Source: Linderina pennispora
Taxonomy: Eukaryota; Kickxellomycota; Kickxellomycetes; Kickxellales; Kickxellaceae
DNA length: 25,857 nt
Direction of reading: 5' to 3'
Assembly: GCF_002104995.1 (NCBI RefSeq)
Contig: NW_024468396.1
Location: 1-25,857 of the forward strand
In this document: positions 1 to 8,023 of the stretch, piece after piece
Layout: every line of letters starts with the position of its first letter
Numbering within the stretch: the stretch's first letter is position 1
The notes under the pieces: generated by a model
The model's input: the letters and a program-made list of their open reading frames with translations, nothing else
The model's database searches: none
Told to the model about the DNA's origin: nothing
Translations under genes and position numbers: made by a program

Positions 1-458
1 GTCTACACCCAGCTGGCCGTGCAGTTTGCTGACCTGCATGACCGCGCTGGCCGCATGGTTGCCAAGGGTGTGGTCCGCAAGGAGCTGCAGTGGAAGCATG
101 CGCGTACCTTCTTCTACTTCCGCCTCAAGCGCAGGCTCGCCGAGGAGTACCTGCTCCGCGATATGGCCAAAACGAGCCCCGACATGGATCGCGAGGAGCA
201 GAAGGCCATCTTGCAGGCCTGGTTTGAGCAGAGCAACTCGGAGGCCTACGACGACGACCGCGCTGTTGCTGCCTGGTATGAGACCGCCGGGATCTGGTCG
301 CGCAGCTGATGCGTGCCTGGAAAGCCCAGGTCGAGGCCGCCAATGTCGCCGCCAATGTCGCCGGAGCCACCGACGATGCCCTGCTGGCCGCCCTGCAGCA
401 GCTGTCGCCGGAGCGCCGCAAGCAGCTCCTGCCAAGCTCTCCCAGTGAAAAAAACTAA
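1..458 (+). CDS. ACC1: Acetyl-CoA carboxylase, C-terminal end (partial, one frameshift)
   Basis: This is the 3' end of cytosolic acetyl-CoA carboxylase, which makes malonyl-CoA for fatty-acid synthesis; the window opens inside the gene. The visible part is the end of the carboxyltransferase domain: a stretch around KGVVRKELQWKHARTFFYFR followed by RRLAEEYLLRDMA, the highly conserved tail of eukaryotic ACC. The first frame runs to a TGA at 307-309. The family-typical continuation (DLVAQLMRAW, then a Leu/Ala-rich helix ending in SEKN) lies in the next frame from 291 and stops at TAA 456-458. One G appears to be missing from the GGG run at 289-291, so this is probably a consensus error rather than a shortened protein. 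The gene converges on the VTA1-like gene, with 39 bp between their stops. Confidence 0.9.
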
Positions 459-497
459 CTCTAGTATAGATCGATTAAAACATCCTTTTCCTAACAT

Positions 498-946
498 CTA
501 CTTGCTATTGCTAAATGGCTTCAGCATCTCGATGGCCTTTTGCAGGTTGCTGATTGCATTGTCCACGTCATCGTACTCGAGTGCGCTGATCGCCCACCGA
601 GCCATCTTTTGTGCATTCTTGGTCACCGCAGGGTCCACCAGAAGCTCTCCGTCTGCAGCTGGCAGATTCGCCGCTGGCACCGGCACAAACGTTGCGCTGC
701 CGGCCATTGGCGCTATTGGTGCTGAGGTTGCTGGTGCTTGCTCACATGCGGCTGCAATGGCACGCTTGGCAGCGAGTCGAACTGGCTGTTCTGCACGACC
801 GACGTGGGCTGCTGTGGAGTGGTGGGCTGGGCTGGCGGCATTGGCTGGGCTGGCGGCATCGACTGCGCTGGTGCTGAGACCGCCGGGGTGATGGCCACGC
901 AAATATATCGCTGGCGGTCACATTGGCTGCGGCGAGCCCGCATCCG

Positions 947-984
<38 letters not shown>

Positions 985-1464
985 CCAGGCGCCTGTGTCG
1001 GCTGCCTCCCCTCCCGCAGCGCCTTGACAATATCCGCCGCTTCCATTTGGCATACCTGACCTTCTCCTGCACATCCTCCGGCAGCTCCCCGAACCCTGCC
1101 AGTACTTGCAAAAACTGCGATGCAACGATGAAATTCCTGGCTGTCACCTTGGTTGCCCTGCCATTCCGGTCCTCCGTGTCCGCCTTAGCAAACACTTTCA
1201 GTGCAAATGTCTTGCAGTGCTGCGAGGCCACTAGGTCATTGGCCATTTTCGGGTCCTCCTTTATCCGCTCCTTCTCCGTCTCCAATTGGTCCAGTAATTG
1301 CGATAGTAGGCTTGGCTGGCCGGCGTGTTCGACCCGCTGGCGATAGCCAAGCGGGCCGCGTAGTACGTGCAAAAATACGACACCACTGGGTCCACCGTGG
1401 CCAGTTCTTGCGCACGCTGAATGTACGGCGCAATTTGCTTCAACTCGGATGGAAGGTCTGACAT
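498..1464 (-). CDS. VTA1: Vta1/LIP5-like ESCRT-III regulator, frame broken by several single-base deletions
   Basis: Vta1 activates the AAA ATPase Vps4 to disassemble ESCRT-III on endosomes. The N-terminal Vta1 domain starts at ATG 1464 (MSDLPSELKQIAPYIQRAQE, then DPVVSYFCTYYAARLAI). It continues in a second frame from about 1305 (LLDQLETEKERIKEDPKMAN, ALKVFAKADTEDRNGRA, then YAKWK) and in a third from about 1046 (AADIVKALREGRQ). A run of 11 Gln and a Pro-rich linker follow, and the C-terminal Vps4-binding region (ALEYDDVDNAISNLQKAIEML) ends at TAA 498-500. Two shifts fall inside the conserved N domain, and at least one more lies in the linker between 920 and 740. Each is explained by one missing base, with no substitution-type stop in conserved parts. 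I read it as a real gene with consensus errors; a recent pseudogene is possible. Confidence 0.82.
948..980 (-). repeat. (CAG)11 triplet repeat in the VTA1-like gene
   Basis: Eleven uninterrupted CTG units on the plus strand read as CAG, a poly-Gln run, in the frame that carries the end of the Vta1 N-terminal domain. It lies in the flexible linker between the two conserved Vta1 domains. Confidence 0.95.
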
Positions 1465-1935
1465 TATAAAAACAAAATTGTGTTGAAGTGAGAGAAAAAT
1501 GCGAGAAATGGATTATCCCAGGTTGTTCTCAATGGTCTTCCAGGAGCATTTTACTTAATCACCCTCCCGTTTCCAGACTGTCGAGTCTTTGCTACGAGCA
1601 GGCTAGCAAATAGGTGATGGGTCAGGGAGGTCTGCTACCCTTGGACCCTAACAGCAATGTGTGGAGAAGCAGCGTTCACATAGCACGAAATATGCTGTGT
1701 TGCCCACTTGTGCTTCTCCAGCTGGAAAACATGGCCTGCCAACTGTTGTCCCTTCTAAACACGCAACTGCTAATCCCAGCCTTTGTGGAAAGCACATAGC
1801 AATCCCCCCCAATCTGCTGATTCTGTGCAAAAGGCCCACTTCCGCAGCCATTGCCTGCTTTTGGGCGGTTATAAACTCCACGCAAACCTCTGGCAACCAA
1901 ACCATATTTTCCTCTCTATCTTTCGCTTTTTCACC
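1465..1935. promoter_or_regulatory. Divergent intergenic region between VTA1-like gene and the 1936 gene; TATA box at 1870-1875
   Basis: No coding region is supportable here. A TATAAA at 1870-1875 on the plus strand lies about 65 bp before ATG 1936, the first ATG after it, followed by a pyrimidine-rich stretch (1905-1932). The left part must hold the VTA1 promoter. Confidence 0.5.
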
Positions 1936-3056
1936 ATGTTCACCGTTTTTTGTTCTAGCTCACGTTAACCGCGACAGCATCCCCACTTGTTTTGTCGATA
2001 CCAATACTACGTTCATTGATGTTGAAACCGAGCAGCAGGCAATAGAACAGCGCAGCGCTTCGGAGGATCCGTTTTTTGTGTTCGAGACCGGGTATTTCAC
2101 AATCCACAATGTGCCCGACGGTCCGATGAAGTGCAACTACATCTCCAGAAACTGCATTATGAAGGCTTTCTTCTATGGCAGTTTCAGTGCTCATCACTGG
2201 AGAGCCCTATCTGAATGTAATGGCCTAAAGTTCAACTCTGAGCCGCCAGTCCTTTACTTTGTCCATGAAGACAACATCGGCGACATACACGGAAACACAA
2301 CCGAGGACAACACTATTGTCCACTACTACAAGGAGAAAAATCTCGAGCAGTTTGCCGAGATAACCAAAACCACTGAAGGCTGCTGGCAACCACTTCTTCA
2401 TCGTGTACAAAGATGAAACCTACCAGTGTGTTGATTCCAGCAACATCGACAACAGCTACACTTTTTCAGAAGCTCTCAAGTGGAAAGTCATTTCGACTGT
2501 CAGAAAGAACATCGCTGCGATCAACGACTTGAACAAAGTGGATAGAAAGTTCAGGAAGCGCCAACCACCCAGGCGCCTGCTGAACGGAGAGTTCAGGCTC
2601 AGGAATGAGGACGGTGACGAGGTGGCTGACGGCGAGCAGTTTTCATTTATCATTCCACGCAGTGACGATGAGGAAGAGGAGAGTGACGACGAGTATGAGC
2701 CTGAACAGGACGGAATCAATGTGTTCGATGGTGCGCTAATGGCTAATCCTGGTCGTAGCGATGTGTTTTCCTGCGAGACAATTGATGGGATCCTTTACCT
2801 GACACACAACGGCCAGTACTTGTGCTGCCCGGATGACGGTATGAACGATATTCGCGTTTCTCCCGAGCTGCCTGAGCCATCAGACCGCCTCCAGATCAAC
2901 TACGACGGCAGCGATATTTTGTTCACCAGGTGGGGTGGATCTGTGTTTGCAATGTGTGATTGGGTCAAGTCATCTGTGGGTTGCATTGGATTCTATAACG
3001 ATGATTACAGCCAGCGGTACAAAGAGCCAATGCGCCTTTGGCTTCTCCAAGGCTAA
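1936..3056 (+). CDS. Unrecognised acidic, possibly secreted protein, about 370 aa, with frameshifts
   Basis: I do not recognise this family. The start chosen is ATG 1936, the first ATG after a TATA box. It begins MFTVF and must slip frame in the T6 run (1945-1950) to enter the long frame VLAHVNRDSIPTCFVDTNT, which would give a short hydrophobic leader. The body runs FETGYFTIHNVPDGPMKCNY, then HYYKEKNLEQF. A second slip at about 2380-2390 joins GNHFFIVYKDETYQC to a further 217 codons ending at TAA 3054-3056. Visible features are a DDEEEESDDEYEPEQ acidic stretch, scattered cysteines and a Trp/Cys-rich C-terminus (RWGGSVFAMCDWVKSSVGC). No transmembrane segment follows the leader. Both slips look like one extra base. 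Secretion is inferred from the weak leader only. Confidence 0.55.
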
Positions 3057-3618
3057 CCTACCCTGTGTCTAGTTGGGTTTGCACTATGACAGAGCTGGCT
3101 GTACTCAACTAATATATCGTATTATGATTTTTTTTTCGAGATGCGTTTATTAATAAACCACGCCAGATGTGAATGTGGCTCTGGTCGAGTGGGCCGAGGG
3201 GGTCCCTGTATTCCTATGTTGGCATGTAATACCTTGCCGCTGACTCTGAGCAGACTGGAAGATGTACCCTGCGAACCGCAGTCTTCTTTCATTTGCCCAT
3301 CATCCATGCCATTATCCTTGTTGTGTCTCGGGTACGATACACTTAGATAGACAGCCTCCTACAACTGTCTAGAATACGTTTACTCTCCAAGCACCTTTCC
3401 ACGACGTATATTGAACGTATGAAATATGCTGTATGAAAGAAGGAAGAAGGAATTGCCAGGTGAAAGGGCAGGTGCCCGTCTAAGTAGTGACGCCGGCCGC
3501 CCGGAATAGCATGGCCGGCCATTGTGGCCTAAAGGTCTTGATCTATGGGTTCCTAAAATCATGAGGATTTGAAACCACAAACACATTATACACTCAAGCC
3601 TATGCTTGATAGCATGAA
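3057..3618. other. Intergenic region without a supportable gene
   Basis: Short open frames occur on both strands, but none has a recognisable protein, signal peptide or promoter context. A T9 run sits near 3128-3136 and a perfect 12-bp palindrome containing GGCCGGCC at 3511-3522. The left edge of the inverted duplication begins sharply at 3619. Confidence 0.5.
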
Positions 3619-3691
3619 GTTGATGACAAACAGGAGCATAAGAGACATTCAGGAGCAGTCAATTTCATGCAGTTCACAAAAATATTTTGGT

Positions 3692-4825
3692 TTATGCCGA
3701 TGTCGCTTGAACAGAGGTAGTAGAAACAGACGAACTGGTAGAAGCAGATGAGGTAGTAGATGATGCCGAAGCAGAGGTGGAAGATGAAGAGGCTGATTTC
3801 TTCTTGGGGAATTTAAATGGCTTGGTGCACGAGTTCCTGCCCTTAGCCGCCGTAAGGGTATAGTCGCTTGTGAGCTTTACATTGAAGTAGGTTCGCACTT
3901 CATTCAAAATCTCCTCAGTCCCATCCGCCGACTGGGTGCACGAGATCTCCACGTCGATATTGAGTTTGGTCTTGATTGCATCCTTGAAGTCTTTCGGATC
4001 GACAAGCGCCGTGTCGTCGGGTACAATCCCTTTGCTTGCCAGTGCAGGAATATAATTGTGCGACTTGTGGAGCTTGATGGCGTTGGAGAAGTACTCGACA
4101 ATGTCCTCGTTCTGGGTGTATGACTTGAAGCACTTTGGGTCAAGAGTTGTTGCACAAGTGCCATGCCTTGTCCACTCCTTCCCCCAGAATTCATCGTGCC
4201 TATTGTCGCTGGCCGGCCAGTAAATTAGCATGTCAGCTACCAGCTCAGGCTTTGCTGCCTGGAGAATTGACTTGACCTTCTTCTTCCTTCGAGAATTGTC
4301 ACATCCAAAGGTCGGAGGGCTCTTTCCTTTGCAAGCACTCGGCCATAGGCCGTGCAGCGTGAACATGTCTGCGGGTCCAACATCCTTGTTCCACTGCTGC
4401 GTTAGCACATGGACGCCGTATTGCTCATAGCAACAGGTATCGGCCTTTTTTGCCAATGCCTCAGTCGAACAAGACAGTACATTTTGCGGGCACATGTCAT
4501 GGGTAAGCTGGGTAGACGTGGGTGCAGCACTGGTTGAGGTGGCAGAATTTGATGCAGTGGACTGGGAGGCGGTCGTCGAAGGGGCAGTTGACACTGATTT
4601 GGTCGGTGCGACTGACTTTGTCTTTGACTTTGAGCGGGCAGCTGTCTTCGATTTAGCCACAGGAGCAGAGACAGGAGTAGGCCTGTTTCTACCCGAGGAT
4701 CCCTTAGAGCCGAACTTGGAGTTTAACTTGGAACCTGTCTTGGAGCCCGACGAAGCACCCAGAGCGATATCGGGGGAGGCAATAAGAACCGCACAGGCAA
4801 TGAAGGTAATTGAAGCTAGACGCAT
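3692..4825 (-). CDS. Secreted ribonuclease T2, copy 1 (full length, 377 aa)
   Basis: RNase T2 enzymes are secreted or vacuolar endoribonucleases that cut single-stranded RNA through a 2',3'-cyclic phosphate. The start at 4825 is the first ATG downstream of a TATA box and opens a signal peptide (residues 1-23, MRLASITFIACAVLIASPDI then ALG). Residues 24-105 form a Ser/Thr/Lys-rich, basic linker that is unusual for the family. The catalytic domain covers about 110-336. It has the CAS I motif FTLHGLWP (155-162, His158) and the CAS II motif EFWGKEWTRHGTC (212-224, Glu217 and His221), plus paired cysteines including CC at 131-132. A Ser/Thr tail (344-377) follows, probably O-glycosylated. It is identical to copy 2 over residues 1-352; copy 2 lacks the last 25 residues. 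Confidence 0.95.
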   Translation of the reverse strand: MRLASITFIACAVLIASPDIALGASSGSKTGSKLNSKFGSKGSSGRNRPTPVSAPVAKSKTAARSKSKTKSVAPTKSVSTAPSTTASQSTASNSATSTSAAPTSTQLTHDMCPQNVLSCSTEALAKKADTCCYEQYGVHVLTQQWNKDVGPADMFTLHGLWPSACKGKSPPTFGCDNSRRKKKVKSILQAAKPELVADMLIYWPASDNRHDEFWGKEWTRHGTCATTLDPKCFKSYTQNEDIVEYFSNAIKLHKSHNYIPALASKGIVPDDTALVDPKDFKDAIKTKLNIDVEISCTQSADGTEEILNEVRTYFNVKLTSDYTLTAAKGRNSCTKPFKFPKKKSASSSSTSASASSTTSSASTSSSVSTTSVQATSA

Positions 4826-4961
4826 TGTTTCGTGGGTGAAGTGGAATGAGGATGGTAGGGTAGTGTTGATGCAGAGTTTGGTGGAAAATGCAGGTATACA
4901 CAAGACTTGATAATGTTGATGATGATGTAGATTACCAAGACAACTGCTGGGGCCGACTCGC

Positions 4962-4968
4962 TTTTATA
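4962..4968 (-). promoter_or_regulatory. TATA box of RNase T2 copy 1
   Basis: TATAAAA on the minus strand, about 137 nt before ATG 4825, with no intervening ATG. It is identical and at the same spacing in copy 2. Confidence 0.6.
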
Positions 4969-5621
4969 TGAGATTGCTGTATACTTATGAAAAGAAATTT
5001 GCAATTGCCAGTTGCACATAATCATCCTCGATGTGACTAGCTGCTATCTATAGTAGATATCACTGCGATACCACAAAGATACTGGATTCTTTGTGGATAG
5101 TGATTTACAAATCTATAATGTTATCAAAGCGATGGCTTCCAGGAAACTAGGATCTTCTCCCACGTACCTGCAATGCGCCCTTTTGGGACTAGCGGTCGCT
5201 CTGTGAGGATTCCTGAGTAGAAGCTCTAAAATTAGCCAGTGCATGCGGGCCAGCTGGTGAGTATCAACTAAAAATAGGAATGGTGCTGCAGCATGTAGAT
5301 CTCCAGGAAGCGAGATAGCTTTGCCATGATTCTGAGATACACCATTAATCCACTGATATTATTAGCATGGCGGCAGTAGCTAGAGGCAGATTATACAGAT
5401 AGGTGTTGCGCTGACTGTAACGCATTCTTGAGTGAATTGGCCATCAATATTTGTAGCTATTGATGACATCTGCTGCTTTCTCCACATCCGTGGTGTAAGG
5501 CTGTTCTGTTTGTTGAATGTGCGGGGATTTTAAAAGTTATATTTAATACTGAAGAAAAGAGAGAACAAGGAATAGACGAGTTGCGCAGGGGCGTTTTCAA
5601 TACATCCATCTGTGCAACTTA

Positions 5622-5738
5622 TCAGAGGCTAGACTCTACCTCTATATTGTAGGCTGTAGCAGGGCTCTCGTTGGCACCTGGCTTGCTGTCACCTGATTCG
5701 GCTGACATGTCGACGTCAGGGACAGCCACACCGGGCGC
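5622..5738 (-). pseudogene. Truncated 3' end of an unrelated gene at the inner edge of arm 1
   Basis: The first 38 codons of the arm form an open frame ending in TGA (5624-5622). It contains PDVDMSAESGDSKPGANESP and ends in EVESSL, with downstream AT-rich sequence that looks like a 3' UTR. The frame has no promoter or start and is cut by the arm edge, so I read it as the tail of a gene copied together with RNase T2. Against arm 2 it has three amino-acid changes (Gly for Ala, Asn for Asp, Ile for Met). The parent protein is not recognised. Confidence 0.55.
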
Positions 5739-5922
5739 GCAGCAATATCAAGTAGATAACCTCTTGTGACTGTCGTATTATATTTAATCTTTGTTGCAAC
5801 TCTCATAATATATTGTTAAATGCATGAAAATATGTTATATACAAATAGAGAAGACGAATCTGAAAGCAAGGAGCAGGTACCTGCATATATAAATAGTGCG
5901 TGGTGCATGAAAGCAAGGGAGA

Positions 5923-6339
5923 CTACTGCAGCCCAGAGATGGATGGCATGTGTTCCTGGCATCTCATTGCCTGTTAATTTGAGGAGGATAGTAGATTCTA
6001 ATAATCTGTGAATAGCAATTGCAAATTGTGATGTGATGTTGCGAGTATCACAAGCTCCTCCTCTGGCCCTACTTACCTTTACAAACTCCAAATCACAATA
6101 CAACTTTCTTAATAAGTCTGCTCTCACCCAAGTTATACAAGCTGATAACTGGCCATAGTATACATACCTAAGCGCCCAAAATTATCAAATTTACCCTTGT
6201 ATCTGTCGCAGCAATTGTATGTGTACTCGAAAGAAGCGACACAGTGGCATCCCTTGGTACCTGCTTCCCAGGCCTGGGAGACATTGGCACACAGAAGCAG
6301 GACTACAAAGCAGAGAACAAGCTTGAAGGAAAGAGACAT
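5923..6339 (-). CDS. Small secreted six-cysteine protein, three exons, 86 aa
   Basis: The family is not recognised. Exon 1 (6339-6168) encodes a strong signal peptide (MSLSFKLVLCFVVLLLCANV, then SQA) and the start of a mature peptide with CHC and CC motifs. Read straight through, the frame ends soon after. A GTATGT donor at 6167 and an AG at 6118 remove 50 nt, and a GTAAGT donor at 6076 with an AG at 5971 removes 106 nt. Exons 6339-6168, 6117-6077 and 5970-5923 then join in frame to RLDLLRKLYCDLEFVK and a short tail ending in TAG. The spliced mature peptide has exactly six cysteines (residues 31, 33, 43, 44, 65, 75), enough for three disulfides, which supports the splicing. A TATA-like element lies at 6516-6521. 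Effector, toxin-like or antimicrobial roles are all possible; none is shown. Confidence 0.7.
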
Positions 6340-6515
6340 GGTTTAAGTAGAAAACGCCCTTGCTGTCGGTATAGGAACGAGGATTGGTAGAGGAAGGTCG
6401 CGAGATGGTCTGGTTAGAATGCTATAGAGGTTCAGAAAATATTCAAAGAACAAAGGAGAAAGGACAAAGCTGCTAGCACAAGGAATCCTCGTGGCAGCAG
6501 CAAAACATCGCCCTT

Positions 6516-6521
6516 CTTATA
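6516..6521 (-). promoter_or_regulatory. TATA-like element upstream of the six-cysteine gene
   Basis: TATAAG on the minus strand within CTATAAGAAG, about 180 nt before ATG 6339. The intervening segment is pyrimidine-rich on the coding strand, as at the neighbouring secreted-protein genes. Confidence 0.4.
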
Positions 6522-6927
6522 GCTAAGCTGTAGTTTGCGGGGGTAGCCCTGGTTGGCTAGTGATAGTCGATGATCCAAGTTCTGCTGGAGCTGCGATTTC
6601 TCAACTCCGCTCCTTGCTGTCATTACGTAGCCTGTCATTCGGACTTTGCGGTTTGAGCAGTATGTGTAACAGTCGGTGGGAATCCCAATATCTCAGATGG
6701 TATTGTGGCATCCCTGGATATTGACGTCCGAAATTATTGTTGAGTACAAGGTCCTATTAGGAAAGGTAAAGAGATTCGCTGGAGAGTGAGAGCTGTGCTG
6801 TCTGTAGGATGTTGTATTGATGGCTGTTGTGGTCCGGTCGAGTATACGCTGTGGTGCTGGCGCAGACTTGAGTTCGGCCTAGGTAAGGACGGCCTCAACC
6901 GAGTCTGTTCATCACGCCACATGCACA

Positions 6928-6934
6928 TATAAAA
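6928..6934 (+). promoter_or_regulatory. TATA box ahead of the 6999 relic
   Basis: TATAAAA lies 71 bp before ATG 6999. The nearer ATG at 6947 is only 19 bp downstream of the box, so it is probably outside the transcript. Confidence 0.4.
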
Positions 6935-6998
6935 ACCGCGTCCTCCATGTCTACAGGAAGGTTCTTTTTCAGTTCAATTAGCTTCACAATAAACCCCC

Positions 6999-7264
6999 AT
7001 GTCCGCTACTTATTTTTGGATATTCATTGCATGTCCGAAGCCTCTATAACTTACACTAGGCGACTAACATCCAGCACCGTGTACTACAAGAGGTGCATAT
7101 TCGGGATTGAGACAAACACCGCTATCGGCGATCTAGCAGTTCAACTAATGATCGCCACACTTGGGAATCCGCCAGAGCGCGTGTCACTGGAACTGTCACA
7201 GGAGTATGCAGTACCCGTTAGCTCAATGAGCGAAGCGTCCCGGAACAGAGAATCAGGAAATTAA
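6999..7264 (+). pseudogene. Decayed secreted-protein gene, possibly the start of a pepsin-like protease
   Basis: ATG 6999 opens a leader-like peptide (MSATYFWIFIAC) that ends in a stop 16 codons later. A one-base slip near 7033 enters a frame running to TAA 7262-7264. That frame contains IGDLAVQLMIATLGNPPERV followed by SLELSQEYAVPVSS. The spacing resembles the N-lobe of A1 aspartic proteases, where a GxPPQ strand precedes the catalytic Asp-Thr-Gly, but no DTG is present and the frame is far too short. I infer a truncated relic. The protease assignment is weak and rests on one short motif. Confidence 0.3.
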
Positions 7265-7508
7265 TGAATGAGAGTGATTGACTCGACCCGAGCGGCTCGA
7301 GTAGAGCCAGCTCGGACCAAGTGAGAAGTCACTTTGCCATGGGCGAATGCGCCAGTGGCAGAGCAGCCATATCGTCCGTAACGCCACATTCTCAATAGCA
7401 ACCCGTCTAATTACTTGTTTGTTTTCTCGTACAATGCCTAAGCTCTTGACCATTTCGTTGTTTAGAGGCTTGTGCGTGCGAACCGCTTGTTTTTGGTCTC
7501 CCCAACTG

Positions 7509-7514
7509 TATAAA
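7509..7514 (+). promoter_or_regulatory. TATA box of the small secreted protein at 7652
   Basis: TATAAA, 138 bp before ATG 7652, followed by a long CT-rich leader typical of strongly expressed fungal genes. Confidence 0.5.
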
Positions 7515-7651
7515 GACCAAGGCAGGACCGAATGGCCCTGGTTTCCTCTTCACTTCGTTTTATGTCTCTTTCCCTCACTTGTCTTACGATCCAACACCAA
7601 CATCTCCCCCTTTATTAAACCGTCTTTACCTTATTCATCCTCGTCTCTAAT

Positions 7652-7930
7652 ATGCATATATCCAACATTGCGTTGATTCTCTCGGCAGCAGCAGCATCCC
7701 TTGCCAAGCCACTTGGCCGCTTCGGATTTGACCCCCTTACTGGAGCAGTCTCTTTCACCGGTGTCGATGCTGCCGTTGACCCCTTCGGGAACTCGTTTGT
7801 GGGTGTCGAGCAGGACACCAGATTGGTCGGCCAGCGCCTTGTCGGCTTTACCCAAAACTCTGCGTCCGGCACCCCAGGCGGCGGTCCTGTCTTTGAGGGT
7901 AACGGTGCTATCATTGCTGGCCCTATGTAA
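7652..7930 (+). CDS. Small secreted protein, 92 aa, cysteine-free
   Basis: The family is not recognised. ATG 7652 starts a signal peptide (MHISNIALILSAAAASLA, probable cleavage after Ala18). The short mature part is rich in Gly, Val and Phe, with no cysteine and no transmembrane segment: near-repeats GAVSFTGVDAAVDPFG and GNSFVGVEQ, then a Gly/Pro-rich end. A TATA box and CT-rich leader precede it, which supports a real gene. It converges on the oxygenase gene, with 93 bp between the stops, so the two share a terminator region. A secreted structural or effector-like peptide is plausible; no function can be assigned. Confidence 0.65.
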   Translation: MHISNIALILSAAAASLAKPLGRFGFDPLTGAVSFTGVDAAVDPFGNSFVGVEQDTRLVGQRLVGFTQNSASGTPGGGPVFEGNGAIIAGPM

Positions 7931-8023
7931 CCCACCAGTTTTGTGACTACTTTCCAGCGCAACACGCCCTTTAAAACGTAATGTTTTGTTTTTAATGAAA
8001 ATATCATATTTGAGATTCCACAT

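Larger units (their letters stand above)
3619..5740 (-). repeat. Arm 1 of a 2122-bp inverted duplication
   Basis: Position x here pairs with 15818-x in arm 2. The same sum holds at both edges, at the RNase T2 start codons and at the stops, so there is no net indel. The arm holds an RNase T2 gene, its upstream region and the tail of a truncated gene. The outer edge is sharp (3619/12199); the inner edge is slightly blurred (about 5740-5747 against 10071-10078). I see no terminal inverted repeats, target-site duplication or transposase. Confidence 0.95.

Noticed and set aside
3511-3522. 12-bp palindrome with GGCCGGCC
   Set aside because: A short GC palindrome with no partner copies or adjacent gene signal; likely chance.
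4826-4903. Longer N-terminus for RNase T2 (also 10915-10992)
   Set aside because: The upstream extension begins with TTG, not ATG. The first ATG after the TATA box opens the signal peptide.
4494-4910. 138-codon open frame antisense to RNase T2, also present in arm 2 at 10908-11324
   Set aside because: It is the mirror of the Ser/Thr/Lys-rich linker codons and appears twice only because the arms are duplicated. It has no domain or promoter.
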